From a bacterium (GTDB lineage: Bacteria; Planctomycetota; Planctomycetia; Pirellulales; Pirellulaceae): DNA of 64,000 bases. The notes beneath the pieces were generated by a model, which was not told where the DNA came from, ran no database searches, and was given only the letters and a program-made list of their open reading frames with translations. The stretch covers positions 124,001-188,000 of the forward strand of contig WGNR01000016.1 of the NCBI GenBank assembly GCA_016124445.1. The letters are read 5' to 3'. Positions 7,546 to 15,787 of the stretch are shown here, one piece after another; position 1 is the stretch's first letter, and each line of letters begins with the position of its first letter. A program made the position numbers and the translations under genes.

Positions 7546-8997
7546 ATGGCCGATTCCGCACCGGTTTCTCGTCGCCTCTTCATACAATCTTCGGTCGTTA
7601 CCGCGGCAATGGTCTCGGCTGCCCAGGCGAAGGAATTGGAGGATAAAGCCATTGCATCGCATCAGGCGACTGGGCTACGGTTCGGCGAAGTCACACCTAC
7701 CTCGGCGATTGTCTGGACCCGGCTGACCAAGAACAGCACACGAAACAACGACGGCGTTGTATTCAAGAAGCGGGGCAAGTCGGAAGAAGCGTTGTCGATG
7801 CCGGCCGAGCAGATCGAAGGCGCGTGTCCTGGAATGCCTGGCGAGATTCGCCTGGTCTATGGGACGAAGCCAGATTATTCGGACGCGGTCGAAACACCCT
7901 GGGTAGCCGTCAACAAGGAAGGCGATTTCATTCATCAGTTTGCTCTGACCGATTTAAAGCCATCGTCGACCTACTACGTGAAGTCCGAAACCAAGGCCAA
8001 TGGCGTTATGCATGCTCCGCGGACCGGAACTTTTCGCACAGCTCCGCTGCCCAGCGAAGCGAAGCCGGTTCGTTTCTGTGTGATGACCTGCCAAGGCTAT
8101 CCGGATCGCGACCACAAGGATGGCCACCCGATCTATCCTTCGATGGATGCGAAAGATCCGGACTTCCTGTGCCTAACCGGTGACTTGATCTACTACGATA
8201 ACGACGCTCCAAGTGCCATGAGTGTCGATTTGGCACACCTGCATTGGCAGCGCATGTTCAGCCTGCCCCGTCTGGTGAAGTCGTTAAGCCATGCGTCAGC
8301 TTACTGGCTGAAAGATGATCACGACACGCTAAGCGACGACTCGTGGCCAGGCCGCACCTACGGAGAAATGACCTTCGCGGAAGGCCAGAAGATTTTCCGG
8401 CAACAGGCACCGCTTGGCAGCGATTCGTATCGAACGTTTCGCTGGGGAAAGGATCTACAGATCTGGCTTACCGACGGGCGTGACTTCCGTTCGCCCAATC
8501 GCATGAAGGATGGTCCCCAGAAGACGATTTGGGGGCCTGAGCAGAAGGCGTGGTTCAAACGCACCGTTCGCGAAAGTGACGCCACCTGGAAGGTGTTGAT
8601 CAGCCCGACGCCCATGGTTGGCCCTGACCGAAAGAACAAGAACGATAACCACTCGAACGAAGGTTTCGCGCACGAAGGGAACGAACTGCGGCGCTGGATT
8701 CGGGAAAACGTTCCGGATAACTTTTTCGTGATCTGCGGTGATCGCCATTGGCAATATCATTCGGTCCACCCTGAAACTGGCGTCCGTGAATTCAGCGTCG
8801 GGGCCGCCAGCAATTCGCACGCAGGGGGCACGCCAGGCCGCAATCCCGATTACCACCGGTTCCATAAGGTTCAAGGTGGCTTTCTGACGGTCAACGTTCA
8901 GCGTGAAGGGGACATGTCGGAGATCATCTTTCAACTTTGCGACGTCGACGGCAACGTGGCCTTCGAGAAGGAATTCGAACGCAAGGTCAACGATTAA
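7546..8997 (+). CDS. PhoD-like alkaline phosphatase, Tat-exported
   Basis: A 483-residue secreted metallophosphoesterase of the PhoD family, which hydrolyses phosphomono- and diesters outside the cytoplasm. It starts MADSAPVSRRLFIQSSVV, a twin-arginine signal with SRRLFIQ, and an AGGA lies 8 nt before this ATG, so the upstream ATG at 7474 is unlikely. An N-terminal beta-sandwich (LRFGEVTPTSAIVWTRL) precedes the catalytic domain. Metal-site motifs are FLCLTGDLIYYDND, WLKDDHDTLSDD and FVICGDRHWQYHS. It stands alone, divergent from the TIGR04222 cluster. A named phoD symbol is not justified without substrate data. Confidence 0.88.
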   Translation: MADSAPVSRRLFIQSSVVTAAMVSAAQAKELEDKAIASHQATGLRFGEVTPTSAIVWTRLTKNSTRNNDGVVFKKRGKSEEALSMPAEQIEGACPGMPGEIRLVYGTKPDYSDAVETPWVAVNKEGDFIHQFALTDLKPSSTYYVKSETKANGVMHAPRTGTFRTAPLPSEAKPVRFCVMTCQGYPDRDHKDGHPIYPSMDAKDPDFLCLTGDLIYYDNDAPSAMSVDLAHLHWQRMFSLPRLVKSLSHASAYWLKDDHDTLSDDSWPGRTYGEMTFAEGQKIFRQQAPLGSDSYRTFRWGKDLQIWLTDGRDFRSPNRMKDGPQKTIWGPEQKAWFKRTVRESDATWKVLISPTPMVGPDRKNKNDNHSNEGFAHEGNELRRWIRENVPDNFFVICGDRHWQYHSVHPETGVREFSVGAASNSHAGGTPGRNPDYHRFHKVQGGFLTVNVQREGDMSEIIFQLCDVDGNVAFEKEFERKVND

Positions 8998-9018
8998 CTT
9001 CAGTACGCGGAGCCACAG

Positions 9019-9369
9019 ATGGAACTGTTTGCGATCGAAATCCGCACCGCGCAGTGGCCAGAGATGTTGTCGTGGTATGTCGCGGCGCTGCAGCTGACTT
9101 CGAGTGTCCGCAGTGAAGAAGATGGCTATGCCCTACTGGTCGGAAAGGGCTGGAGAATCTCGCTATTGAAGCGAAAGGAAAACGAGGTTCACGCACCGGG
9201 CGCGATCAGCCTGGCAATTGAAGTCGACGATCTGCCCGCACAGTACGATCGAATCTCGCTGCTCTTATCGGAAGACCCTGCTCCGGTTGAAATGAGCGAC
9301 GAGCGGTTTTTGCAGTGGACCATCCATGACCCGGATGGCAATCGAATCAAGCTTTTTCAGTTTGTTTGA
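9019..9369 (+). CDS. VOC-family (glyoxalase/dioxygenase fold) protein
   Basis: A 116-residue single-module vicinal-oxygen-chelate protein. It reads FAIEIRTAQWPEMLSWYVAAL at the start and WTIHDPDGNRIKLFQF at the end, which is the typical DPDGN(R)I closing motif with its metal-ligand-like position. Such small VOC proteins range from glyoxalases to antibiotic-binding proteins, so the reaction cannot be assigned. It lies 21 nt after the PhoD-like gene on the same strand and may be co-transcribed. Confidence 0.8.
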   Translation: MELFAIEIRTAQWPEMLSWYVAALQLTSSVRSEEDGYALLVGKGWRISLLKRKENEVHAPGAISLAIEVDDLPAQYDRISLLLSEDPAPVEMSDERFLQWTIHDPDGNRIKLFQFV

Positions 9370-9382
9370 ATCTATCGGTCAA

Positions 9383-9997
9383 TTAGTTTCGGCGGCGGAT
9401 TCGCTTGTAACGGATGTTGCAGCCGATCGCCACGGTTTCCTCGACTTCCGGCTTCTTACCTTCCAGCGCTGCCTGGACTGCTTTGTCGACGTAGTTGATG
9501 GTTGCCTTTTCAGCGTCGGTATCGTTGTCCATGGCGCCCATATAAACAATGTGACGGTCACTGTCGAGCACAAAGAACTCCGGTGTCCGGGTCGCACCCC
9601 AGGCCTTGCCAAGTTCCTGTTTTTCGTCCTTCAGGTAGGGGAACGTGAACTTGGCTTCTTTGGCGCGTGTTTGCATCGCTTCAAGCGAGTCTTCTTCGAT
9701 CAGGTTGGAATTCACCGCAATCACGGCTACCCGTTTGTCTTCTGACCAACGTTTGGCGAGATCTTTAATGCGTTGCTCGTAGTCGGTGGCATATGGGCAG
9801 GTATTGCAGGTGAAGATCACGACCACGACTTTCTTTGCGGCGACGTCATCCCAGCTATGTGGATTCCCGTCGATGCCAGGCAGTTTCTCCCACTTCGGAG
9901 CGGTAGCTCCTACATCCAGAACCGGGTTGTATTTACCAGCTTCGAGAGACGTGCCGAGGACAGATAACAAGAGAAAAAGCGTGGTCAATCGAAACAT
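9383..9997 (-). CDS. Secreted thioredoxin-like (redoxin) protein
   Basis: A 204-residue protein with a signal peptide (FRLTTLFLLLSVLGTSLEA), then a thioredoxin/AhpC-type fold with the redox motif IFTCNTCPYA (C64, C67) and VAVIAVNSN; the cis-proline is likely in ATRTPEFFVLD. Near the C-terminus IGCNIRYKR carries another cysteine, a feature of planctomycete redoxins. The ATG at 9997 is preceded by AAGGAG at 6 nt; a longer open frame to 10096 is not needed. It probably acts as a periplasmic thiol-disulfide enzyme; the partner is unknown. Its 3' end is 13 nt from the convergent VOC gene. Confidence 0.85.
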   Translation of the reverse strand: MFRLTTLFLLLSVLGTSLEAGKYNPVLDVGATAPKWEKLPGIDGNPHSWDDVAAKKVVVVIFTCNTCPYATDYEQRIKDLAKRWSEDKRVAVIAVNSNLIEEDSLEAMQTRAKEAKFTFPYLKDEKQELGKAWGATRTPEFFVLDSDRHIVYMGAMDNDTDAEKATINYVDKAVQAALEGKKPEVEETVAIGCNIRYKRIRRRN

Positions 9998-10176
9998 CAG
10001 TACTCCTTGTAGGTCAGAGCGGAAACGGAGTGAGCAATTTGCGCAAAGGTAGGGGAGGAATCTGGCGGTTGCGGCAATAGTCATTGTTGCTGTCAACGAT
10101 TTCGGGCAACATAGGGGGCACTGCGGGACCCGTTTGAACAGCCGCGCCGCTTCAGTTGCATGGAGGATGTAACAAA

Positions 10177-11733
10177 GTGTTACGTCTCATTGGCATTATT
10201 CTAAGTCAGATCGGATCGTTTTTCTTCAATTTATTCGATACCGATGGGTTCCCGGCTCGTTGGTATTGTGGGTCTGCATGGAGTCAGGACCCATCGATTG
10301 GTTGGCTGCATATTGTTTCCGACATCGCAATCTTTTGCGCCTATCTGACGATTCCGCTGATTCTTACGTATTTTTTGTTCCGCCGGCGTGACTTTCCGTT
10401 TCCGACGCTCGTTGGGTTGTTTGCTCTATTTATCGTGACTTGTGGAATTGGTCATGGGATCGAGGCAATTATCTTCTGGGAGCCGGTTTATCGGCTCTCC
10501 GGCGCCGTCAAGGCACTCACGGCGATTGCCTCGTGGGTAACCGTCTTTGCGATTATTCCCGTCATTCCCCGGGTACTGAACCTGCCGGATTTAGAGAAGC
10601 TGAAAGAAAAGCTCGAGGCGGAAATTGCGGATCGAACGCGGGCCGAAGTTTTGTTTCGCTCCGTATTCTCTGCGGTTCCCAATGGTTTGGTCGTGGTCGA
10701 TCAGGGTGGACGCATCACGTTGGCCAACCAGCGAATGATGGAGATGTTTGATTACCACGTCGAAGAACTGGTCGGCCAACCGATCGAATGTCTGGTTCCG
10801 GAAGAGATGCGAGAGAAGCACGTCGGACTACGTGAGGCCTATTGCCACGCGCCGATAGGTCGAATGATGGGTGAAAGGCAATACCTGGAAGGGGTAAAGA
10901 AATCGGGCGAACGTTTTCCGATTGAAGTTGGCTTGAATCCGGCAGAGATTTCAGGAGAATTGTGCGTAATCGCCTCGATCGTCGATGTCACCGAGCGTAA
11001 GGAAGCCGAGAACAAACTTCTGCGGCATACTCGGCAGTTAGAGAAATCCAACTGCGACCTGGACGAGTTCGCTTACGTTGCTTCCCACGATCTCCGTTCG
11101 CCGCTTCAAGGGGTCAAGAACCTGGCGAACTGGATTCGCGACGACAACCAAGACAAGTTGTCAGAAGATTCGCAGCGTCACCTCGAGTTGATGCAGCAAA
11201 GAATCGGCCGCATGGAACGTCTGTTGGACGACCTGTTGCACTATTCTCGAATCGGTCGAGTCGAGCAGGCACTCTCGCACGTCGATGTTTCGCAATTGCT
11301 CGAAAATATAATTGACAGTTTGCCCCGGCCAGATGGTATTTCGGTTACGGTCCAACCTGAAATGCCAGTATTAGAAACGCCTATCGCTCCGCTTGACTTA
11401 GCCCTGAGAAACCTGATCCAAAACGCCATCAAGCACCATGACCGCGCGGAAGGCAAGATAGTTATATCTGTCAGTGACCAAGGTGATTTTTTCCATTTTT
11501 CCGTAAGTGACGACGGCCCCGGTATTCTGCCCGAATTCCATGACCGAGTATTTAAGATGTTCGAAACGCTACAGCCGCGCGACGATGTCGAAGGGAGCGG
11601 AATGGGGTTATCGATCGTGAAGAAATCGGTGGAAAACATGGGGGGAAGAATCTGGGTCGAGTCGCAGTTGGGTCAAGGAGCGACCTTTACGTTCTCGTGG
11701 CCGAAACAAGTTCCCAGAGAGGAGCCCGTATGA
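10177..11733 (+). CDS. Ethylene-receptor-like PAS sensor histidine kinase
   Basis: A 518-residue sensor kinase. The membrane domain (about residues 42-138) matches the ethylene-binding domain of plant ETR1: D49 in SDIAIF, Y56 in AYLTIP, C89-x3-H93 in TCGIGH, and K112 in AVKALTAIAS. The Asp-Cys spacing of 40 equals ETR1. ETR1 uses the Cys/His pair to hold Cu(I). A PAS domain (about 158-275) follows, then HisKA with ASHDLRSPL (H304) and HATPase with NLIQNAIKHH and DDGPGI. I prefer the GTG at 10177 because GGAGG lies 10 nt upstream; a TTG at 10156 is possible. Its stop overlaps the next gene (ATGA). Confidence 0.85.
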   Translation: MLRLIGIILSQIGSFFFNLFDTDGFPARWYCGSAWSQDPSIGWLHIVSDIAIFCAYLTIPLILTYFLFRRRDFPFPTLVGLFALFIVTCGIGHGIEAIIFWEPVYRLSGAVKALTAIASWVTVFAIIPVIPRVLNLPDLEKLKEKLEAEIADRTRAEVLFRSVFSAVPNGLVVVDQGGRITLANQRMMEMFDYHVEELVGQPIECLVPEEMREKHVGLREAYCHAPIGRMMGERQYLEGVKKSGERFPIEVGLNPAEISGELCVIASIVDVTERKEAENKLLRHTRQLEKSNCDLDEFAYVASHDLRSPLQGVKNLANWIRDDNQDKLSEDSQRHLELMQQRIGRMERLLDDLLHYSRIGRVEQALSHVDVSQLLENIIDSLPRPDGISVTVQPEMPVLETPIAPLDLALRNLIQNAIKHHDRAEGKIVISVSDQGDFFHFSVSDDGPGILPEFHDRVFKMFETLQPRDDVEGSGMGLSIVKKSVENMGGRIWVESQLGQGATFTFSWPKQVPREEPV

Positions 11734-12161
11734 TTCCACAATCACTAAAAATCTTGTTGGTCGAGGACGACGACGTTGACGCCGAAGGGGTCAAGCGTGG
11801 TTTTGCCAAAGCCAACATAGGAGCTCCGATCTTCCGTGCCACCAACGGATTTCAAGCGATCGAGGTCTTGAACGATCCGGCGGGACCTTTTGCCGATGCT
11901 CCCTACATTGTGCTGCTCGATCTGAAGATGCCCAAAATGAACGGCATCGAATTCCTGGAGGCAATTCGCAGAGACGAGAACCTTCGCAACAGCATTGTAT
12001 TCGTTTTGACAACATCCAACGATTCTCAGGACCGGGTTGCCGCCTATGCCAATTGCGTAGCTGGTTATATTACTAAATCGAAGGCCGGGGTTGAGTTTCG
12101 CGATTTGATTCAGATGCTAGAGTCTTATACTAAGATCGTTGAGCTTCCCATTTGCAGATGA
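11730..12161 (+). CDS. Single-domain response regulator (Rcp1 type)
   Basis: A 143-residue receiver domain with no output domain. It has the acidic pocket VEDDDVDA (about 11-18), the phospho-acceptor D64 in IVLLDLKMPKMNG, T94 in VLTTS and K116 in YITKS. The ATG at 11730 overlaps the kinase stop (ATGA), with GGAG just upstream, so it is coupled to the kinase. This layout matches the phytochrome-type kinase plus small receiver pairs, so it most likely takes phosphate from the ethylene-receptor-like kinase. Confidence 0.93.
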   Translation: MIPQSLKILLVEDDDVDAEGVKRGFAKANIGAPIFRATNGFQAIEVLNDPAGPFADAPYIVLLDLKMPKMNGIEFLEAIRRDENLRNSIVFVLTTSNDSQDRVAAYANCVAGYITKSKAGVEFRDLIQMLESYTKIVELPICR

Positions 12162-12173
12162 AGGCGGCGTTCG

Positions 12174-13211
12174 ATGAGCGAAGGTTTGGCACCACCCAAG
12201 ATTCTATTGGTTGAAGATGATTCGGTTTTCCGAATGTTAGTCAAACGACTCGTCGGCGAAGACTATTCAATCACCGAAGCTTCCAGCTTGGACGCAGGTC
12301 GACAGGAACTCGCTCAGCAGCGGTTCGACTGCCTCCTACTCGACTTTCGTCTACCCGATGGCAACGGCTTGCAAATGTTGCCGGATGCCATCTTGCTTGA
12401 TTTGCCCGTTGTCATGATGACCGCAATGGGGCATGAACAACTGGCCGTCGATGCCATCAAGCAAGGCTGTCAGGATTATCTGATCAAAGACGATCTGACC
12501 CGAGCGTCACTGACCCGCAGCCTGGCCAACGCGATGCGCCATGTCCAAGCTGACCGTCAGGCGATGCGGAGCCGAATCGCGTTGCAAAAGATCGTGGCCG
12601 CCGCTGCCGGCAAATGTCGGGAGGCGACCACGTCGCTGCGAAATATTTGCTGCGACCAAACCGACGGTGCCCCGAAGCGCGAGCCAATGCTCGATCAACT
12701 CGACCATCTGATGGATGGTCTGGTTGCCTATTCCCGGCTGACTTCGGTCTCGTGGACCCCCGAATCGATTTCGTTGGGCGAACTTGCCAAAGAGGTTGCC
12801 GACGAGTTGCAGATGCTCTTGCCTGATCTCCCGATTGACTTGTCCAGCAACTCGAGCTTGACGCTCAAGTCGGATCGAGACGCCGTGAAAGCAATTTGCC
12901 GCGAGGTACTGGTGATCGCGGCTGTCGACAACGTGAATGGCATTTCGATGTTCACCACAACGGATGTCAATGCCGCCACTATCGACGTGAAATTCGCGGC
13001 CAACGGTGACGCGGTTCGCTCGATTCAGAGCCAACTCGACGCTCGGATGCAACCAAGTGACCAGTCCTCAGGCAACATGGGGCTGGAGGTCGTTCGGCTG
13101 CTGGTCGAACAGCTCGGAGGCCGTATTTCGATGGAAGAGGCATCCGAAAACGCCCAAATTCAAATCCGTCTGCCCAATTCCAGCACACTCTCCGGCACAA
13201 TTGCCAGCTAG
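12174..13211 (+). CDS. Receiver domain fused to a degenerate kinase-like module
   Basis: A 345-residue protein. Residues about 8-125 are a receiver domain (VEDDSVFR, LLLDFRLPDGNG, MMTAMG, YLIKDD). The remainder keeps the outline of a kinase (a helical region LDHLMDGLVAYSRL and a final GLEVVRLLVEQLGGRISME) but has no H-box phospho-acceptor and no recognisable N-box, so it is probably catalytically dead. It may bind the kinase or other partners, or act as a phosphate sink (inference). It lies 12 nt after the single-domain regulator and completes the operon. Confidence 0.82.
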   Translation: MSEGLAPPKILLVEDDSVFRMLVKRLVGEDYSITEASSLDAGRQELAQQRFDCLLLDFRLPDGNGLQMLPDAILLDLPVVMMTAMGHEQLAVDAIKQGCQDYLIKDDLTRASLTRSLANAMRHVQADRQAMRSRIALQKIVAAAAGKCREATTSLRNICCDQTDGAPKREPMLDQLDHLMDGLVAYSRLTSVSWTPESISLGELAKEVADELQMLLPDLPIDLSSNSSLTLKSDRDAVKAICREVLVIAAVDNVNGISMFTTTDVNAATIDVKFAANGDAVRSIQSQLDARMQPSDQSSGNMGLEVVRLLVEQLGGRISMEEASENAQIQIRLPNSSTLSGTIAS

Positions 13212-13321
13212 CATGGCCAAACTGGTCTAGGCGTACCGGCTGGTTCAAGTAACCATGCGGCTGTTCGCGACGTATGATTCAGTATGCATACTTCGCCATC
13301 TTGGCCCACGGAGATGTTTCC

Positions 13322-14098
13322 ATGAACCATTTCGCACGTTTCGCCGGTTTTCTACTCGTTGCCCTCTGCGGGTTCGTTTCGGTTGCCCACGCCCAGGTGC
13401 CCGTTACCAAAGCCAATACAGCAGACGAGGCAGAGGACAAAGTCGATACGCTGGGATCGCACCTGGCGGTCAAGATGATGCTGATGAACAAGGAAGCGAT
13501 CGTGCTGGGCGAACTTGCCGAAAGGCAGGCTCAATCGCCGACGATCAAGAAGTTCGCCCAGGAATCGGTCGCCGAGCATAAGCAGCTTGAAAAGGCGCTT
13601 CAGCCGCTGATCGATCCGGTGCATCTCAAGTCGATCAAATCAATCGATACCATCGTTCGCTATTCGCGCGGCGAACCAGGCACCTGGCAAGAGCGAGCTG
13701 ACGCCGAGCGGATTCGCGATAATAAATGGGTCCTGCAAGACGAACCATATCGCAAGCCGCCTGAGGCCCAACTGACCAGCACCCCAGAAAAAGCTCAGCC
13801 TTCGCCAGGGGAGATCGACCAAGAGGTCGACGTTATTCAGTACAAGTGCGAAGCGGTCAAGGATCATATCCAGGCTGTCGTCAAGAAGCTGGAGTCGTAC
13901 GAGAAAAGCCAGTTCGACTTGGCCTACCTCCAGCAGGTCATCCGATTGCATGGCTGGATGATCGCCGAACTGGGAGCGATGAAAGCAACCTCCAACGCCG
14001 AACTGACGAAGCTCGTCCACGAAACCAAACAACAAGCCGACCAGCACCTGGCCCAGGCCCGGAAATTGGCGGATCAGTTGGAAGGGTATCAGCCTTAG
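13322..14098 (+). CDS. Secreted DUF4142-like four-helix protein
   Basis: A 258-residue exported protein with a signal peptide ending in SVAHAQ. The body is helical and contains the DUF4142 (ferritin-like) pattern: DTLGSHLAVKMMLMNKEAIVLGELAERQAQSPTIKKFAQESVAEHKQL near the start, and QVIRLHGWMIAELGAMKATSNAEL then a closing helix near the end. A charged, proline-containing insert of about 80 residues separates the two halves, which is longer than in typical members. The function is unknown; related proteins are often stress-linked. I use the ATG at 13322. Confidence 0.75.
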   Translation: MNHFARFAGFLLVALCGFVSVAHAQVPVTKANTADEAEDKVDTLGSHLAVKMMLMNKEAIVLGELAERQAQSPTIKKFAQESVAEHKQLEKALQPLIDPVHLKSIKSIDTIVRYSRGEPGTWQERADAERIRDNKWVLQDEPYRKPPEAQLTSTPEKAQPSPGEIDQEVDVIQYKCEAVKDHIQAVVKKLESYEKSQFDLAYLQQVIRLHGWMIAELGAMKATSNAELTKLVHETKQQADQHLAQARKLADQLEGYQP

Positions 14099-14124
14099 TG
14101 TACCTGTCACCCCGCTGGGGCTGA

Positions 14125-14847
14125 CTATTGATCGTTATTCTTGTCCGCTTTCTTATTGTCTGCCCGCTTATAGAACATCATGTGCTGCCAAGGGAGGCCG
14201 TCGAACTCCTTGGCGAGTTCAAATCCATTCGCTTCGTATTCCTTGGCGATTTGCTTCTTGGTCATTTTATGAAGCGTTTTGATCGGCACGTTGGGGTCTT
14301 CCATGCGGTATTCCAACAACACGACCATTCCGTTGGGCTTCAGCGAATCACGCATCACGGTCAGCATTTCTTCCGGGTGCGAGAACTCATGGTAGACGTC
14401 GACGCACAGGATCAGGTCGACTTCGCCTTTGGGTAGCTTCGGATCATCGATCTTGCCCAGGATTGGCTCGATATTCTTGATGCCTTGTTCGTCGGCCCTG
14501 GCATGGAGTAAACGCAGCATCTCACGCTGAATATCGACCGCCAGAACTTTCCCTTCTTTGCCGACCATCTGGGCCATCTGCAGACTATAGAATCCGTTGC
14601 CGCATCCCATGTCGCAGACGGTCATGCCGGGCTCAATGCCCAGGTTCTTGAGCATCATCGCGCAATCTTCTTCGCGCTGGCGGCTCTCGCGAATCAGCCA
14701 GGGGGCACCGGTGTAGTGCATGGTCTGAGCGATTTCTCGCCCCATATAAAACGGACGGCCATTTTCCTTCGTGACACCCTCTTGGGCGAAAGCGGAGAAC
14801 GGGCACAGCGCGAGCAGTACGAGCGAGAAAGCAAGGGAGCGGAGCAT
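14125..14847 (-). CDS. Exported class I SAM-dependent methyltransferase-like protein
   Basis: A 240-residue protein. It starts with a clear signal peptide (RSLAFSLVLLALCPFSAFAQ) and continues into a Rossmann methyltransferase with VCDMGCGNGFYSLQMAQ (motif I), VLAVDIQ (motif II) and DLILCVDVYHEF (motif IV). Export is odd because SAM is cytoplasmic, yet this arrangement is one I have seen in planctomycete methyltransferases. The substrate is unknown. It is convergent with the DUF4142 gene and lies 34 nt downstream of lpxI on the same strand. Confidence 0.8.
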   Translation of the reverse strand: MLRSLAFSLVLLALCPFSAFAQEGVTKENGRPFYMGREIAQTMHYTGAPWLIRESRQREEDCAMMLKNLGIEPGMTVCDMGCGNGFYSLQMAQMVGKEGKVLAVDIQREMLRLLHARADEQGIKNIEPILGKIDDPKLPKGEVDLILCVDVYHEFSHPEEMLTVMRDSLKPNGMVVLLEYRMEDPNVPIKTLHKMTKKQIAKEYEANGFELAKEFDGLPWQHMMFYKRADNKKADKNNDQ

Positions 14848-14881
14848 AGGAACCTGGCAAGAGCGACCAGGCAGATTTTAC

Positions 14882-15775
14882 CTAGGCCGCTTCCGAAGAA
14901 GGTGCGATATCGGCAAGTCGATCCTCGTTGACAGCAAGGATCGTTAAACGATGGGTCTTAGCAAATTCTAACACGGCTGGCTCGTCAAGCAGAATGGTTT
15001 TTCCCGCTTCCAGGACCAACGTGCCTGCTCCAGCGTCGACCATCGTCTGCAAGGTCCCCACACCAACGGTGGGAACATCAAACCGCATATCTTGCTGCGG
15101 CTTGGCAACTTTCACCACGGTGAAGCCGCCAGCCTTGCACAAATCGCCAGCCCGGCGAATACAGGCATCGGTACCCTCGATCGCTTCCAGGGCCAGCACG
15201 GCCTGGTTCTTAACGGCCACGCTTTGACCGATATCAAGCCTGCCTAGTTCTTTGGCCATCTGCCAGCCAAATTCGATATCCCGCAGTAGTTTTCGACCTG
15301 GGTTAGGACCTGAGATCATGCCAAAATTCACGAGCAACTCCGGTGCAAAATCGGTCGCAGGTAAAAAGGTAATGCCTTGCCGGGCAAACGCGTTGACGAT
15401 CGCCATCAGCAGGGTATCGTCTTTGCGATCGCTCGAGCCCCACAATAGTTGGGCAGCGAACGTCTGAACGCAGAACCAATCGGGGAAGTGATTCCACAGC
15501 GCGCCCCGATCGAACAAGCGGACCTTATGAATCTTGCCGGCCATCGTTGCATCGCTGGCCTGATGCCGCTGGAAGTGACCCTTGACTTTGCCAAGCTGGC
15601 CCAGGCCAACCCAGGTAGTGCTGTCACAGATTTCTTCCAGGATCGGATCGGCGTGCTCTTTGACCGCCGCGCAAACGACCTTTCGCCCAGAACGCTTGAT
15701 CGCTTGGGCCACGACGATCGGCAGGTTACCCCATCCGGCCAACAGGCCAACGGGGGCAAGGTCGGGACTGTTCAT
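14882..15775 (-). CDS. lpxI: UDP-2,3-diacylglucosamine pyrophosphatase LpxI
   Basis: LpxI hydrolyses UDP-2,3-diacylglucosamine to lipid X and UMP in lipid A synthesis, in lineages lacking LpxH. The 297-residue protein shows the DUF1009 pattern: GLLAGWGNLPIVVAQAIKRSG at the start, LGQLGKVKGHFQRH, FGWQMAKELGRLDIGQSVAVKN, VLALEAIEGTDACIRRAG and PQQDMRFDVPTVGVGTL. It lies 12 nt after lpxD on the same strand, forming a lipid A pair. Confidence 0.92.
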   Translation of the reverse strand: MNSPDLAPVGLLAGWGNLPIVVAQAIKRSGRKVVCAAVKEHADPILEEICDSTTWVGLGQLGKVKGHFQRHQASDATMAGKIHKVRLFDRGALWNHFPDWFCVQTFAAQLLWGSSDRKDDTLLMAIVNAFARQGITFLPATDFAPELLVNFGMISGPNPGRKLLRDIEFGWQMAKELGRLDIGQSVAVKNQAVLALEAIEGTDACIRRAGDLCKAGGFTVVKVAKPQQDMRFDVPTVGVGTLQTMVDAGAGTLVLEAGKTILLDEPAVLEFAKTHRLTILAVNEDRLADIAPSSEAA

Positions 15776-15787
15776 CTTGGGTGGGGC

